From assembly GCA_051016155.1 (NCBI GenBank), contig CP136537.1, forward strand, positions 744,001 to 808,000: a stretch of DNA of 64,000 nt. The letters run 5' to 3'. Positions 46,034-54,789 of the stretch are shown here, piece by piece. This DNA is from RCC90-49c sp051016155. GTDB lineage: Bacteria > Bacteroidota > Bacteroidia > Cytophagales > Amoebophilaceae. The notes under the pieces were generated by a model. It did no database searches and had not been told where the DNA came from. It worked only from the letters and a program-made list of their open reading frames with translations. Every line of letters begins with the position of its first letter. The stretch's first letter is position 1. Made by a program: the position numbers and the translations under genes.

Positions 46034-46975
46034 ATGATCGTTGCTATTTGTGCGATCCTTTCCTTGATCTCATCAGTGACCTGGCCAATACTCCTACAAC
46101 AATTTGAAACGCATCTGCGTTTGGAGCGTTCTTTGTCGCCCCATTCTGTAGCAGCCTACTTGCAGGATGCGAAAAAGTTATGGCAATTCCTACGCAAGGA
46201 CTTTCCTAATCTGTCCCCATTGGCTGTGGAAACTGCGCACTTACAAGCTTTTGTAGCGCATATTCATACTACAGGCATCAGTGCTGCCAGCCAGGCGCGC
46301 ATGCTGTCGGCCTTGAGAGCACTCTACAAGTTTTTGATATTGGAGGAGTACTTCACCCAAGACCCTACTGCGCTCCTAGAACGTCCACAAACAGGCCGTC
46401 AACTTCCGCATACACTAGAGGTGCACGAGATAGAGGCCATATTCAACGCTATTGACCACACTAAGCCTACGGGTATGCGTAATAGGGCTCTCCTAGAGAC
46501 GTTGTACAGTGCTGGGCTACGCATCTCTGAACTCATCGAGCTCAAGCTCAGCCATGTATATGCTGAAGAAGGCTTTGTACGCGTTTTAGGCAAGGGCAAT
46601 AAGGAGCGTCTAGTGCCCATTGGGCAGATGGCTTTGAAGCACTTGCGCCTCTATACAGAAGAGGTACGGGGTCATCTACCGATCCAAAAAGAGTTTGATA
46701 ATTACGTATTTCTCAATAGGCGGGGTAAAAAGCTCACTCGCAACATGGTCTTTCTTATTGTCAAGGAGCTAGCCCAGCAGGCTGGGTTAAAAAAGCGCAT
46801 CAGCCCGCATACTTTTCGGCATTCTTTTGCCACGCACCTGCTAGAGGGTGGGGCCGACCTGCGGGCAGTACAGGCGATGCTGGGGCATGAGTCCATCACT
46901 ACGACGGAGATTTATACCCATTTGGATCGACAGTATCTGCAGCAAGTGATCCATGATTTTCATCCACGCAGTTAA
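46034..46975 (+). CDS. xerD: Tyrosine recombinase XerD
   Basis: XerD-type site-specific recombinase (about 300-313 aa) that resolves chromosome dimers at dif. Catalytic residues: R in YSAGLRISELIEL, K in LGKGNKERLVPI, HxxR in SPHTFRHSFATHLL, H in LGHESITTTEIY with the tyrosine nucleophile. The end HDFHPR is typical of XerD. The first 15 residues are hydrophobic and unlike the family; a GTG at 46076 (before TWPILLQQFETHLRLE) may be the true start. Its stop overlaps the convergent pnuC by 4 nt. Confidence 0.92.
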   Translation: MIVAICAILSLISSVTWPILLQQFETHLRLERSLSPHSVAAYLQDAKKLWQFLRKDFPNLSPLAVETAHLQAFVAHIHTTGISAASQARMLSALRALYKFLILEEYFTQDPTALLERPQTGRQLPHTLEVHEIEAIFNAIDHTKPTGMRNRALLETLYSAGLRISELIELKLSHVYAEEGFVRVLGKGNKERLVPIGQMALKHLRLYTEEVRGHLPIQKEFDNYVFLNRRGKKLTRNMVFLIVKELAQQAGLKKRISPHTFRHSFATHLLEGGADLRAVQAMLGHESITTTEIYTHLDRQYLQQVIHDFHPRS

Positions 46976-47589
46976 GAAGAAGGGGAAGGAGCTGCTGAAG
47001 TCGACTTTTGTGCTTGGTAGGACTGGTGCCAAGCGCGGTAGCCCTGCACGGCTAGTAGGATATAAAAAGAATGCAAAGCACTGAACAGATAGAGGCCTTG
47101 GTGATAGCAGATGACTGTGTAGAGTATGTCTAGGATCGCCCATAGCATCCAACTTTCTAGCTTTTTCCGCACGAGCATCCATTGAGCAATCAGCGCAAAG
47201 ACCATATGTAGAGAATCCCAATAAGGCAAAGCAGGCTCAGTATAGAGCACTAAGAGCTTCCCTACCATCCCAGTAGCGATGAGTCCTAGCATGCTTAGGG
47301 CTAGCACCTCTCCTGTCGAGACCCTGCTGACGGGCAAGGGACTCTTGTTGACGCCTCCGTATAGCCACTGGTACCAGCCATAGATATCTAAGGTGATGTA
47401 AAGGCATTTGCGCAGGCAAGTGGCATAGAGACCTGCAGGATAGTAGACAAAAAGAGCCATGATGGCACCAATGATACTCAGTGGGCGGGCCCAGGCATTT
47501 TCTCGTATATCTAGCCAGAGAATGGTGATGGCGAGGGTAACACCAAAAATTTCCAGAGCGCTCAATGGCATGTCAGATGGGAGACTCAT
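46972..47589 (-). CDS. pnuC: Nicotinamide riboside transporter PnuC family
   Basis: PnuC-like membrane protein (205 aa) with about seven hydrophobic segments. The motif YGWYQWLYGG (about residues 73-82) and the later ESWMLWAILDILYTVICYHQGLYLFSALHSFY region (in parts: WMLWAILDILY, GLYLFSALHSFY) fit the family, which carries nicotinamide riboside or related vitamins by facilitated diffusion. With nadK in the window it suggests NAD salvage. The exact substrate cannot be read from sequence. Confidence 0.88.
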   Translation of the reverse strand: MSLPSDMPLSALEIFGVTLAITILWLDIRENAWARPLSIIGAIMALFVYYPAGLYATCLRKCLYITLDIYGWYQWLYGGVNKSPLPVSRVSTGEVLALSMLGLIATGMVGKLLVLYTEPALPYWDSLHMVFALIAQWMLVRKKLESWMLWAILDILYTVICYHQGLYLFSALHSFYILLAVQGYRAWHQSYQAQKSTSAAPSPSS

Positions 47590-48124
47590 GTGTTGTCGTA
47601 GAGTTAAAAAAATTCCTTAAGCGCTTTTGAAGCACTCCTTTCACCCTACAAAGATAGGGCATTCAACCACGTGATCATTTGGAGGTCATTGCATTATGGA
47701 ATGATTAAGTGATTTTAAACTTTTCTCTAGGCTCTACAGGGGTGTTTTTAAAGTTTTGCCAGTATGTTGGGAGTATTTGCAACAGTGCCTCCTTACGTGC
47801 AGAGAATACTGCTCTGGTCGGATGTGCTCGACAGAATTGAATGCCGATTGCTGTAAGGGCAGCTAAGATAGCTCCCTTCTTTCGCACAAAGTATGGCAGT
47901 GAATGTCTATTTCATTAGTTTTATTCCAAACTTATCCAATGAGGTAGTGATCTCAGTACCTAACAACTCACCTTACGAGCTTCCTCTTAGTGTGCCTTAT
48001 TTTGTCACGCTGAGCGCAGCGAAGCATCCCTGCAAGGGTTCATACTATGCAGCGAGTCCCCGTCAGGCTCGGAATGACAAGGCTAGTGCGTAAGGTAAGT
48101 CAATTAAACAACTGAGCAATAGTT
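47590..48124. other. Gap with dispersed element copy B
   Basis: About 535 bp. Contains octamer-like units at 47683-47713, a possible 60-codon frame on the minus strand (47705-47887) without homology I recognise, the dispersed element copy B (48003-48079) and octamer-like units at 48098-48122. Confidence 0.5.
48003..48079 (+). repeat. Dispersed 75-77 bp element, copy B
   Basis: Starts TGTCACGCTGAGCGCAGCGA and ends GTCAGGCTCGGAATGACA. The best-preserved copy; 77 bp, same orientation as A and C, and like A followed within about 50 bp by an octamer-like run. Confidence 0.8.
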
Positions 48125-49288
48125 ATGCGTATGACTACTCAACCACTTCCATGGAGATTTCTGTTTTTGATTATTAGCTGCAAAATAGGAATGGCAAATA
48201 GTCCCCAGCCTGTTGTAGTGGGTGCTGCACAGCCAGCGGCGTATCTGCCCAAGCTTCAGGACAAAAAAGTGGCAGTCGTGGTCAACCACACGTCTTACGT
48301 AGGCGAAAAGCATTTGGTCGACTTGCTTCTAGAAAAAGGAGTCACTGTACAAAAGATTTTTGCTCCTGAGCATGGCTATAGAGGCAATCAGGAAGCAGAG
48401 ATAGCTTTTGGCGACGAAAAAGACCCTAAAACAGGGCTGCCTGTCGTTTCATTGTATGGTAAGATGAGAAAACCTACGCAAGCCATGCTGGAGGACGTAG
48501 ATGTGGTTGTGTTTGACATTCAAGACGTGGGTGTACGATGCTATACCTACCTCAGTACGCTCCACAACGTGATGGAGGCGTGTATAGCTTATCAGCGTCC
48601 CGTAGTCGTCCTAGACCGGCCCAATCCGAACGGACACTATATAGACGGACCTATCCTAGACCTACAATTCCAGTCTTTTGTAGGTAAACATCCTATTCCT
48701 CTGGTGTATGGCTTGACCATCGGCGAGCTCGCATGCATGATCAATGGTGAAGGTTGGCTCCAAAACCAGCAGCACTGTGACCTAACCGTGATCCCATTAC
48801 AGAACTATACACACCAAACGCCTTATTCGCTCCCCATTCGTCCTTCGCCCAACTTGCCTAATGACCAGGCAGTTGCTCTATACCCTACCTTGGTTCTCTT
48901 TGAAGGCACTACTATCAGTGTGGGTAGAGGCACTCCTTTCCCTTTTCAAGTGATTGGCTATCCAGATTCTAGCTTGGGTGATTTTCAATTTACGCCAGAT
49001 GATCATACAGGCAATGTGCGACATCCTCAACAACGCTGTTATGGCGTAGATTTACGCACTATGGCGCCTCCCCATCGGCTTGACCTGCAGTATTTACTGC
49101 GGTTCTATCGATTACTTGCTGATCGGGGGAAAGATCTCTTTGGCCCCACTTTTGATATACATGCAGGCAGTGACTTGCTGCGGCAGCAGATGGAGCAAGG
49201 CCTTGGTGAAGAGGCCATTCGGGCTAGCTGGCAACCAGGGCTGGAGCAGTATCGAGCCAAGCGGCAAAAATACCTTTTGTATAACTAG
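48125..49288 (+). CDS. DUF1343 / NamZ-like exo-beta-N-acetylmuramidase
   Basis: 387 aa of the DUF1343 family, whose characterised member NamZ (GH171) removes terminal MurNAc from peptidoglycan fragments. A signal-like N-terminus (WRFLFLIISCKIGMANS) suggests periplasmic export. Family motifs: FAPEHGYRGNQEA, FDIQDVGVRCYTYLSTL, VLDRPNPNGHYIDGPIL, PLVYGLTIGELACMINGE and FEGTTISVGRGTPFPFQVIG. The C-terminal part is complete. It suggests muropeptide recycling next to a functional MurF route. Confidence 0.9.
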   Translation: MRMTTQPLPWRFLFLIISCKIGMANSPQPVVVGAAQPAAYLPKLQDKKVAVVVNHTSYVGEKHLVDLLLEKGVTVQKIFAPEHGYRGNQEAEIAFGDEKDPKTGLPVVSLYGKMRKPTQAMLEDVDVVVFDIQDVGVRCYTYLSTLHNVMEACIAYQRPVVVLDRPNPNGHYIDGPILDLQFQSFVGKHPIPLVYGLTIGELACMINGEGWLQNQQHCDLTVIPLQNYTHQTPYSLPIRPSPNLPNDQAVALYPTLVLFEGTTISVGRGTPFPFQVIGYPDSSLGDFQFTPDDHTGNVRHPQQRCYGVDLRTMAPPHRLDLQYLLRFYRLLADRGKDLFGPTFDIHAGSDLLRQQMEQGLGEEAIRASWQPGLEQYRAKRQKYLLYN

Positions 49289-49671
49289 CAGTGAATACCA
49301 GGTATGTTGTTGCAAAATGCGCTCAATTTGCTGGAAGCACGTTAAAAAGTGTTCTTGTAAGCCTAGAAACTATTTCACAATCACGCAATAATACAATGAT
49401 CTCAAGCTACTATAATGCGTAGATGCAGGCTACCGCTGGAGTGATAAGATAGGCCCTAGTCCCTACATATAAGAACTCTTTGGCTCACTTGCCTAAAAGT
49501 AATGTGTAACTTTTTTAATTTATTATGCAACTATTACAATAAAAGTTTAATTGAGCATCATTTTCTCGCCAAACTATGTGATACTAATGTCGCATGCAGT
49601 GTTAATTTATTCTAGAAACATTTCCATGTGCAGGTCCTGAAGTAACTCCCCCAAACGACGCGCTTGTTTAG
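49289..49671. other. Gap holding the 3' tail of a lost gene
   Basis: Octamer-like units at 49370-49400. On the minus strand 49607-49669 reads KQARRLGELLQDLHMEMFLE followed by a stop, which looks like the end of a real protein cut by the IS at 49672. Its identity is unknown. Confidence 0.4.
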
Positions 49672-50505
49672 AAGGTGTATTCATGAATTCATTTACATAG
49701 ATTTGCTGACAAACATATGAATAGTAATATGGCTTATGCAAGCGATCTAAATGATCATCAGTGGGAGGCCATAAAAGATCATTTTCAATGTGGCAACTAT
49801 GGTAACAGAAGTCGGTATAATAAGAGAGCTTTAGTCAATGCTGTACTTTATCTTATTAAGACTGGATGTCAATGGAGAATGCTCCCCAAAGACTTACCCC
49901 CATATTCCACTGTCAGTTCGTTTTATCACAGAGCAAAGAAAAGAGGGATATGGGAAAAGATAATGGATGCTTTAGTGCAGAAGAGCCGAGTAAAGTCTCA
50001 GAAAGCATCTAATCCCAGTTATGCGATCATCGACTCACAGAGTGTAAAAACGGCAGGAGCTGCGCAAGAGCGAGGTATTGATGGGGGAAAAAAATTAAAG
50101 GCCGTAAACGTCACATTGTAGTTGATACGCAGGGCCATTTATTACATGTACGAGTACATAGGGCCAATATACACGACACAGTGATTGGAGGTCTTATTTT
50201 TGCTGAGGCGGTATCTAAATACCCCTCTTTACAAGGCTTGAGTGCGGATGCGGGGTATCGAAAAAGTACGGAGTATTACGTGCGTGAGGTTATGAAAAAG
50301 CGGATAGAGATTAGCCAACGAGTATCCACATGTTGGAGTATACTGCCCCAGAGGTGGGTAGTTGAAAGAACATTCGGATGGTTGAATTCTTACCGAAGGT
50401 TATCTAAAGATTACGAGAGAAGCATTGAATCTGCAAGGAATACAATTATGATTGCACACACTATGCTACTTCTTAAGAGACTTTATAACCCATGAATACA
50501 TGCTC
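49672..50505 (+). mobile_element. IS5-family insertion sequence, copy 1
   Basis: 834 bp, delimited by comparison with the inverted copy at 50652-51485. Ends share the inverted core TGTATTCATG (left AAGGTGTATTCATGAATT; right end reverse complement GAGCATGTATTCATGGGTT). TTAG directly flanks both ends (49668-49671 and 50506-50509), consistent with a 4-bp YTAR target duplication of the IS427 group. Confidence 0.9.
49717..50495 (+). CDS. IS5-family transposase, two frames joined by -1 frameshift
   Basis: DDE transposase of about 259 aa encoded in two frames. Frame one (49717-50121) holds the N-terminal helical domain (DLNDHQWEAIKDHF, GCQWRMLPKDLPP) and the first aspartate (AIIDSQSVKTAG). At 50088-50094 an A-AAA-AAA slippery heptamer in register would shift ribosomes by -1 into the frame that continues KGRKRHIVVDTQG and ends at 50495, with the second aspartate (LSADAGYRKS) and the glutamate (VVERTFGWLNSYRR). 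This is the usual arrangement in the IS427 group. The identical copy at 50662 suggests both are recent. Confidence 0.9.
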
Positions 50506-50551
50506 TTAGACTTTTCTTATTATTACCTCTCAAAGCAACTCCCCTAGACTG

Positions 50552-50651
50552 ATGATAATAGACTACCTGATACAGTACCTTGACCTAGGTATCTTCTTCG
50601 CTTTTCTACTCCTTAACCTCATTGTGGGGCTTATTTATAGCCGATCAGTAA
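50552..50651 (+). pseudogene. Sodium/solute symporter N-terminal fragment cut by IS
   Basis: ATG at 50552 opens about 33 codons, MIIDYLIQYLDLGIFFAFLL then LNLIVGLIYSRSV, which look like the first helix of an SSS-family sodium/solute symporter. The frame runs straight into the IS at 50652 and stops inside it. The rest of the gene is not found beyond 51485, so it was lost with an adjacent deletion. The family call is from the first-helix pattern only. Confidence 0.5.
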
Positions 50652-51485
50652 GAGCATGTATTCATGGGTTATAAAGTCTCTTAAGAAGTAGCATAGTGTG
50701 TGCAATCATAATTGTATTCCTTGCAGATTCAATGCTTCTCTCGTAATCTTTAGATAACCTTCGGTAAGAATTCAACCATCCGAATGTTCTTTCAACTACC
50801 CACCTCTGGGGCAGTATACTCCAACATGTGGATACTCGTTGGCTAATCTCTATCCGCTTTTTCATAACCTCACGCACGTAATACTCCGTACTTTTTCGAT
50901 ACCCCGCATCCGCACTCAAGCCTTGTAAAGAGGGGTATTTAGATACCGCCTCAGCAAAAATAAGACCTCCAATCACTGTGTCGTGTATATTGGCCCTATG
51001 TACTCGTACATGTAATAAATGGCCCTGCGTATCAACTACAATGTGACGTTTACGGCCTTTAATTTTTTTCCCCCATCAATACCTCGCTCTTGCGCAGCTC
51101 CTGCCGTTTTTACACTCTGTGAGTCGATGATCGCATAACTGGGATTAGATGCTTTCTGAGACTTTACTCGGCTCTTCTGCACTAAAGCATCCATTATCTT
51201 TTCCCATATCCCTCTTTTCTTTGCTCTGTGATAAAACGAACTGACAGTGGAATATGGGGGTAAGTCTTTGGGGAGCATTCTCCATTGACATCCAGTCTTA
51301 ATAAGATAAAGTACAGCATTGACTAAAGCTCTCTTATTATACCGACTTCTGTTACCATAGTTGCCACATTGAAAATGATCTTTTATAGCCTCCCACTGAT
51401 GATCATTTAGATCGCTTGCATAAGCCATATTACTATTCATATGTTTGTCAGCAAATCTATGTAAATGAATTCATGAATACACCTT
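50652..51485 (-). mobile_element. IS5-family insertion sequence, copy 2 (inverted)
   Basis: 834 bp in opposite orientation to copy 1, same sequence wherever I compared them, including the frameshift site (T7 at 51063-51069). Flanks GTAA (left) and ACAA (right) do not match, so no target duplication is seen; a deletion next to it is likely. Confidence 0.9.
50662..51440 (-). CDS. IS5-family transposase (copy 2)
   Basis: Same two-frame transposase as at 49717, on the minus strand: first part 51440 to 51036, second part ending at 50662. The translated parts are identical to copy 1, with catalytic D, D and E and the A7 slip site preserved. Two intact inverted copies 147 bp apart could pair or recombine and invert the segment between them. 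Confidence 0.9.
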
Positions 51486-51540
51486 ACAAAGTGCCCACAA
51501 TGACTATCTTGAGTCTTTAATAAAGGATTTATCAACTTGA

Positions 51541-52197
51541 ATGACCATCACATACTACAAAATGCCTCAGTTATTTAATCAGCAGTACTTTTTTACTTCA
51601 CTTATTAGGCAAGTATATTTGGCTTTGATCGCTACCATCGCCCTGCTCTCCTTTTCCAACCTTTTCTTTGCTTTGCAGTGGAGGCGTGCCTGCAGTATTG
51701 AGAACATCTTTCTTGTGGCTCACGACCAGACCCTACAGGCACACAAAGCACCTGCTCCTTTTCTGCACTCTCACCTAGAGATCAATACTTTTGCGCAGAT
51801 GCTACTCAGCAAAGCCTTTGCCCTTAATGAGTACACCTGGGATCAGCATCTCAGCGAGGTTACCTCTTTTATGGACCAGGCGAGCGCACAATGCTTTCGC
51901 GCTAAAATGGATCCCGATATTGAAGCTCTTTACAAAGAGCATAACGCTATTTCTACTGTCGAGTTACAGCATATCGAGATCAACACTGAGCAGCAGCCCT
52001 ACGAGGTCCTGCTCTACTACAATACCTCCCTTAAGTTCGCTTCGGGGACTGCCTCTCTTTACCAAGACGCAGAAGCGCCAGGAGGGCTCTACTTTCAGCT
52101 CCAACCGCTTCAAAGAGCTAACAGCAATCCCTATGGCCTACAGATCAGAAACCTCAAGTTCTTACCTCCTTTAACAGATAAGTCTCCCCAGAAGTGA
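51541..52197 (+). CDS. traK: Conjugative transfer protein TraK-like
   Basis: 218 aa with one membrane helix near the N-terminus (VYLALIATIALLSFSNLFFAL, described: residues about 26-46) and a periplasmic domain. HLEINTFAQMLLSKAFALNE, the C-terminal NPYGLQIRNLKFL and the overall length match Bacteroidota conjugative-transposon TraK (VirB8-like). It is the first surviving gene of the transfer module; the upstream part ends at the IS. It overlaps the next gene by 4 nt (GTGA). Confidence 0.72.
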   Translation: MTITYYKMPQLFNQQYFFTSLIRQVYLALIATIALLSFSNLFFALQWRRACSIENIFLVAHDQTLQAHKAPAPFLHSHLEINTFAQMLLSKAFALNEYTWDQHLSEVTSFMDQASAQCFRAKMDPDIEALYKEHNAISTVELQHIEINTEQQPYEVLLYYNTSLKFASGTASLYQDAEAPGGLYFQLQPLQRANSNPYGLQIRNLKFLPPLTDKSPQK

Positions 52198-52985
52198 AAA
52201 AGATTCTAGTAGCCATCCTTGTTCTTAGCCCTTTGAGTGCTCTAACCAGCGAGCAAGACACCCTCTTGCAAAAGGTCCCTGTGCTTGTTTCCAAGGTCTC
52301 TACCCTTGTCTTTCCTCAGGAGATTATCGATGTAGAGATGGCCAGTGCGAACTATCACCTCAAAGTCAAGGGACGCTACCTGCTGCTTAGAGCCAAATCC
52401 TCCACTGTATCTCCTTCTTCCATTTTTGTCCGCTATGGAAAAGACAAAACCGCTTATGTCGCTGAGATTTTTCCGCAAGAGGATGCTCCATTACAGCTCT
52501 TTATCAAAGCGCTACACGCTCCTACCACTGCTGAGAAGACACAACAGGTAGTAGCTCCGGAGCCTATCTTCAGCCCGTACCTGCCTCAGCACTTCTTTGA
52601 TTGCGGCACACAAGGACAAGGACTGCGCATCATCCTTACGCATCTAATGCACACACGAGAAGCTACCTGGATCCAGCTCTTTGTCGAGAATCGCTCCTCT
52701 ATTGACCTTGTGCTTGAGACTCCTACTTTTGAGTACCACTCCTGGCTCAGAACTTCTTTTTTTAGACGCACTACCAAAGCTAAACCAGTGGAGCCCCTTT
52801 GGGCGCCTTCTTCTTTTGCTATCGCGCACCAGCAAAGTGCCTATGTAGTCTTTGCACTACCTCTTTATACTGCTACAGGAGGGCTTATGATCACTTTCTG
52901 GGAAACACAAGGGGAGCGCACCTTACAACTCTTCATTACTGCACGTCTCTTACTGAACGCCGGGAATACTTCTAGCTATGGATGA
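52194..52985 (+). CDS. traN: Conjugative transfer protein TraN-like
   Basis: 263 aa with a signal peptide (ILVAILVLSPLSALTS), GTG start. The LVFPQEIIDVEMASANYHLK segment followed by YLLLRAK and the late ATGGLMITFWETQGERTLQL resemble CTn-type TraN (a VirB9-like outer-membrane/periplasm component), which opens with a similar FP-x-I-xx-VD-x-G pattern. It overlaps traK by 4 nt and the coupling gene by 8 nt, so the three are one translational unit. Confidence 0.68.
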   Translation: MKKILVAILVLSPLSALTSEQDTLLQKVPVLVSKVSTLVFPQEIIDVEMASANYHLKVKGRYLLLRAKSSTVSPSSIFVRYGKDKTAYVAEIFPQEDAPLQLFIKALHAPTTAEKTQQVVAPEPIFSPYLPQHFFDCGTQGQGLRIILTHLMHTREATWIQLFVENRSSIDLVLETPTFEYHSWLRTSFFRRTTKAKPVEPLWAPSSFAIAHQQSAYVVFALPLYTATGGLMITFWETQGERTLQLFITARLLLNAGNTSSYG

Positions 52986-54753
52986 TCTGAGTAAAGGGGC
53001 AGCTAGCTACATCGCTGCTTTTATACTGCTCACGGCGCTGCCCATTGCCTCGCCGCCAGCAACACAGAGGCTACTACAAGCCCTTGATGACTTGCCGCTT
53101 TTTCGAGCTTGGCTCCTACTCTCTCTACTTTTCCTCATGGCGCTAGCTGCACTAACCTACGTAGCTCTCACGCAGCTATGGGCTTTGGCTACCAAGAATC
53201 GCCTGGGAGCTGCCCTCATACTGGTTTGCTTGCTGGCCACTGCCCTACTGCTCCTTGCTACTCCTTTTCCTTCTCCCTATGCCCTGGGCATCACCCTGTT
53301 CTTAGTAATCACGCCTCTAGCTGCTTCTACAAGCTCTGTTCCTACCTTTTGTGAGCCGGCAAGGAGATGGACCCCCATCAAGCCTGAGATCACCCTTAAG
53401 ACACAGCGAGGGGCCTCTATTCCTATTAGTAATCCGCAGCTGGGCATCTTTATTCTTGGCGCTCCTGGATCAGGAAAAACCAAGTACCTTGTCGAGCCTA
53501 TTCTCTTTAATCTCATCCGAAAAGGCTATGCGGGCATTATCTATGACTATGATTTCTCTACCCAAGGAGAGAACCCAAACTACTCGCTCTCTACGCTAAC
53601 GCATCATCTAGCGCTAGCTTCTCTCAATCCCAGGCTCCAGGCTCTTTCTATCAACTTTCAAGACCCTTGCGCCTCAACACGCGTTAATCCTATTGATCCT
53701 GCTTTTATCGCCGATAGAAAACAACTCTCGGCTACGCTTAAGATCCTGCTGAGTAATCTGAGTGCAGACCTAGCGCAAAAAGAGGATTTCTGGGTTAAGA
53801 ATACGTATGCACTTTTAAAAGCGCTTGTGGTGCTACTTGCCAATCAGTATCCTATGCACTGCACCTTGCCTCAGGTCATTATGCTGGGCTTACAGCCTAC
53901 GGACAAGCTCCTGGCCCTTATTAAAACCGATAGCGAGGCCTCGCTTTATGCCAGCCCTATCTTCGATGCGGCCCAGAGTGCTCCCGAGCAGCTCGCTGGC
54001 GTGATGGCCAGCTTCAAGGTAGGGCTAGATACCTTGATTGATCCTCACCTCTTCTGGGTCCTAGGCGCTCAGGAGTTTCCCTTGACTATTAACGATCCAA
54101 GTACGCCATATGTGATATGTCTTGGCAACACGCCCACAGAAAAGCAGACCCTGGCGCCTGTGATCGCTATGACGCTCTCAATGCTGGCTAAGCGTATGTA
54201 CGGACACAACAGAAGTAAAAGCTTTATTTTGCTCGATGAGCTTCCTACACTTTACTTGCCGCAGCTCAGTGAAATTCCTGCTACAGCTAGAAAGTATGGC
54301 ATTGCTACGATAGTAGCCCTGCAAAACCTAGCGCAGTTAGAAAAGACGTATGGCAGCACCGGAGCCCAAGAACTTCAAGAGGCTTTTTCGAATCAGTTCG
54401 TTGGTAGAAGTCAGTACGGGGTCTCCAAGCTTTGGAGCGAGCAGCTAGGCACAAGCACCAAGGAGCAAGTCGCTAGAACCTATACCGAGGGAGGCTTGAG
54501 CCGTACGGTCAGTGAAAAAGACACTTCTAGGCTCACGCCACAAGCCTTAATGACGCTCGAAGTAGGGGAGTTTGTGGGAAGAATCCCAGAAAGGGGCATG
54601 TTTCAGAGGCGCTTCGCACCGCTCAGCACTTACGACCGAGCGCTCCATTACAAGCATCTAAGAAAGCTCCCTCTTCTTAGAAAAGCCGTAGATGTGCACG
54701 CACACTTCGAAGCAGTAGAGCGTAACGCCCAGGAGCTTATTGCGCCTTTTTAA
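52978..54753 (+). CDS. Type IV coupling ATPase (TraG/VirD4/MobC type)
   Basis: 591 aa. Four N-terminal hydrophobic segments (about residues 10-130) anchor a cytoplasmic ATPase. Walker A is LGAPGSGKTKYLVEPIL (about 160-176); Walker B is SFILLDELPTLYLP; a Q-motif-like ALQNLAQL and the late ERGMFQRRF segment are present. It should recruit DNA or protein substrates to a type IV channel. Its last codons (ELIAPF) are contained in the unit that has been tandemly duplicated downstream with the Rpn genes. Confidence 0.88.
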   Translation: MDDLSKGAASYIAAFILLTALPIASPPATQRLLQALDDLPLFRAWLLLSLLFLMALAALTYVALTQLWALATKNRLGAALILVCLLATALLLLATPFPSPYALGITLFLVITPLAASTSSVPTFCEPARRWTPIKPEITLKTQRGASIPISNPQLGIFILGAPGSGKTKYLVEPILFNLIRKGYAGIIYDYDFSTQGENPNYSLSTLTHHLALASLNPRLQALSINFQDPCASTRVNPIDPAFIADRKQLSATLKILLSNLSADLAQKEDFWVKNTYALLKALVVLLANQYPMHCTLPQVIMLGLQPTDKLLALIKTDSEASLYASPIFDAAQSAPEQLAGVMASFKVGLDTLIDPHLFWVLGAQEFPLTINDPSTPYVICLGNTPTEKQTLAPVIAMTLSMLAKRMYGHNRSKSFILLDELPTLYLPQLSEIPATARKYGIATIVALQNLAQLEKTYGSTGAQELQEAFSNQFVGRSQYGVSKLWSEQLGTSTKEQVARTYTEGGLSRTVSEKDTSRLTPQALMTLEVGEFVGRIPERGMFQRRFAPLSTYDRALHYKHLRKLPLLRKAVDVHAHFEAVERNAQELIAPF

Positions 54754-54789
54754 GAAAAAAGTAGGATATTGCTATTATATCCAAGCCTT

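Noticed and set aside
47705..47887. Possible 60-aa minus-strand gene
   Set aside because: Short, unrecognised, partly overlaps octamer-like DNA and lacks any support from neighbours.
50506..50651. The inverted IS pair as a composite transposon carrying cargo
   Set aside because: The 146-bp interior holds only a truncated symporter start, and no common outer target duplication is present.
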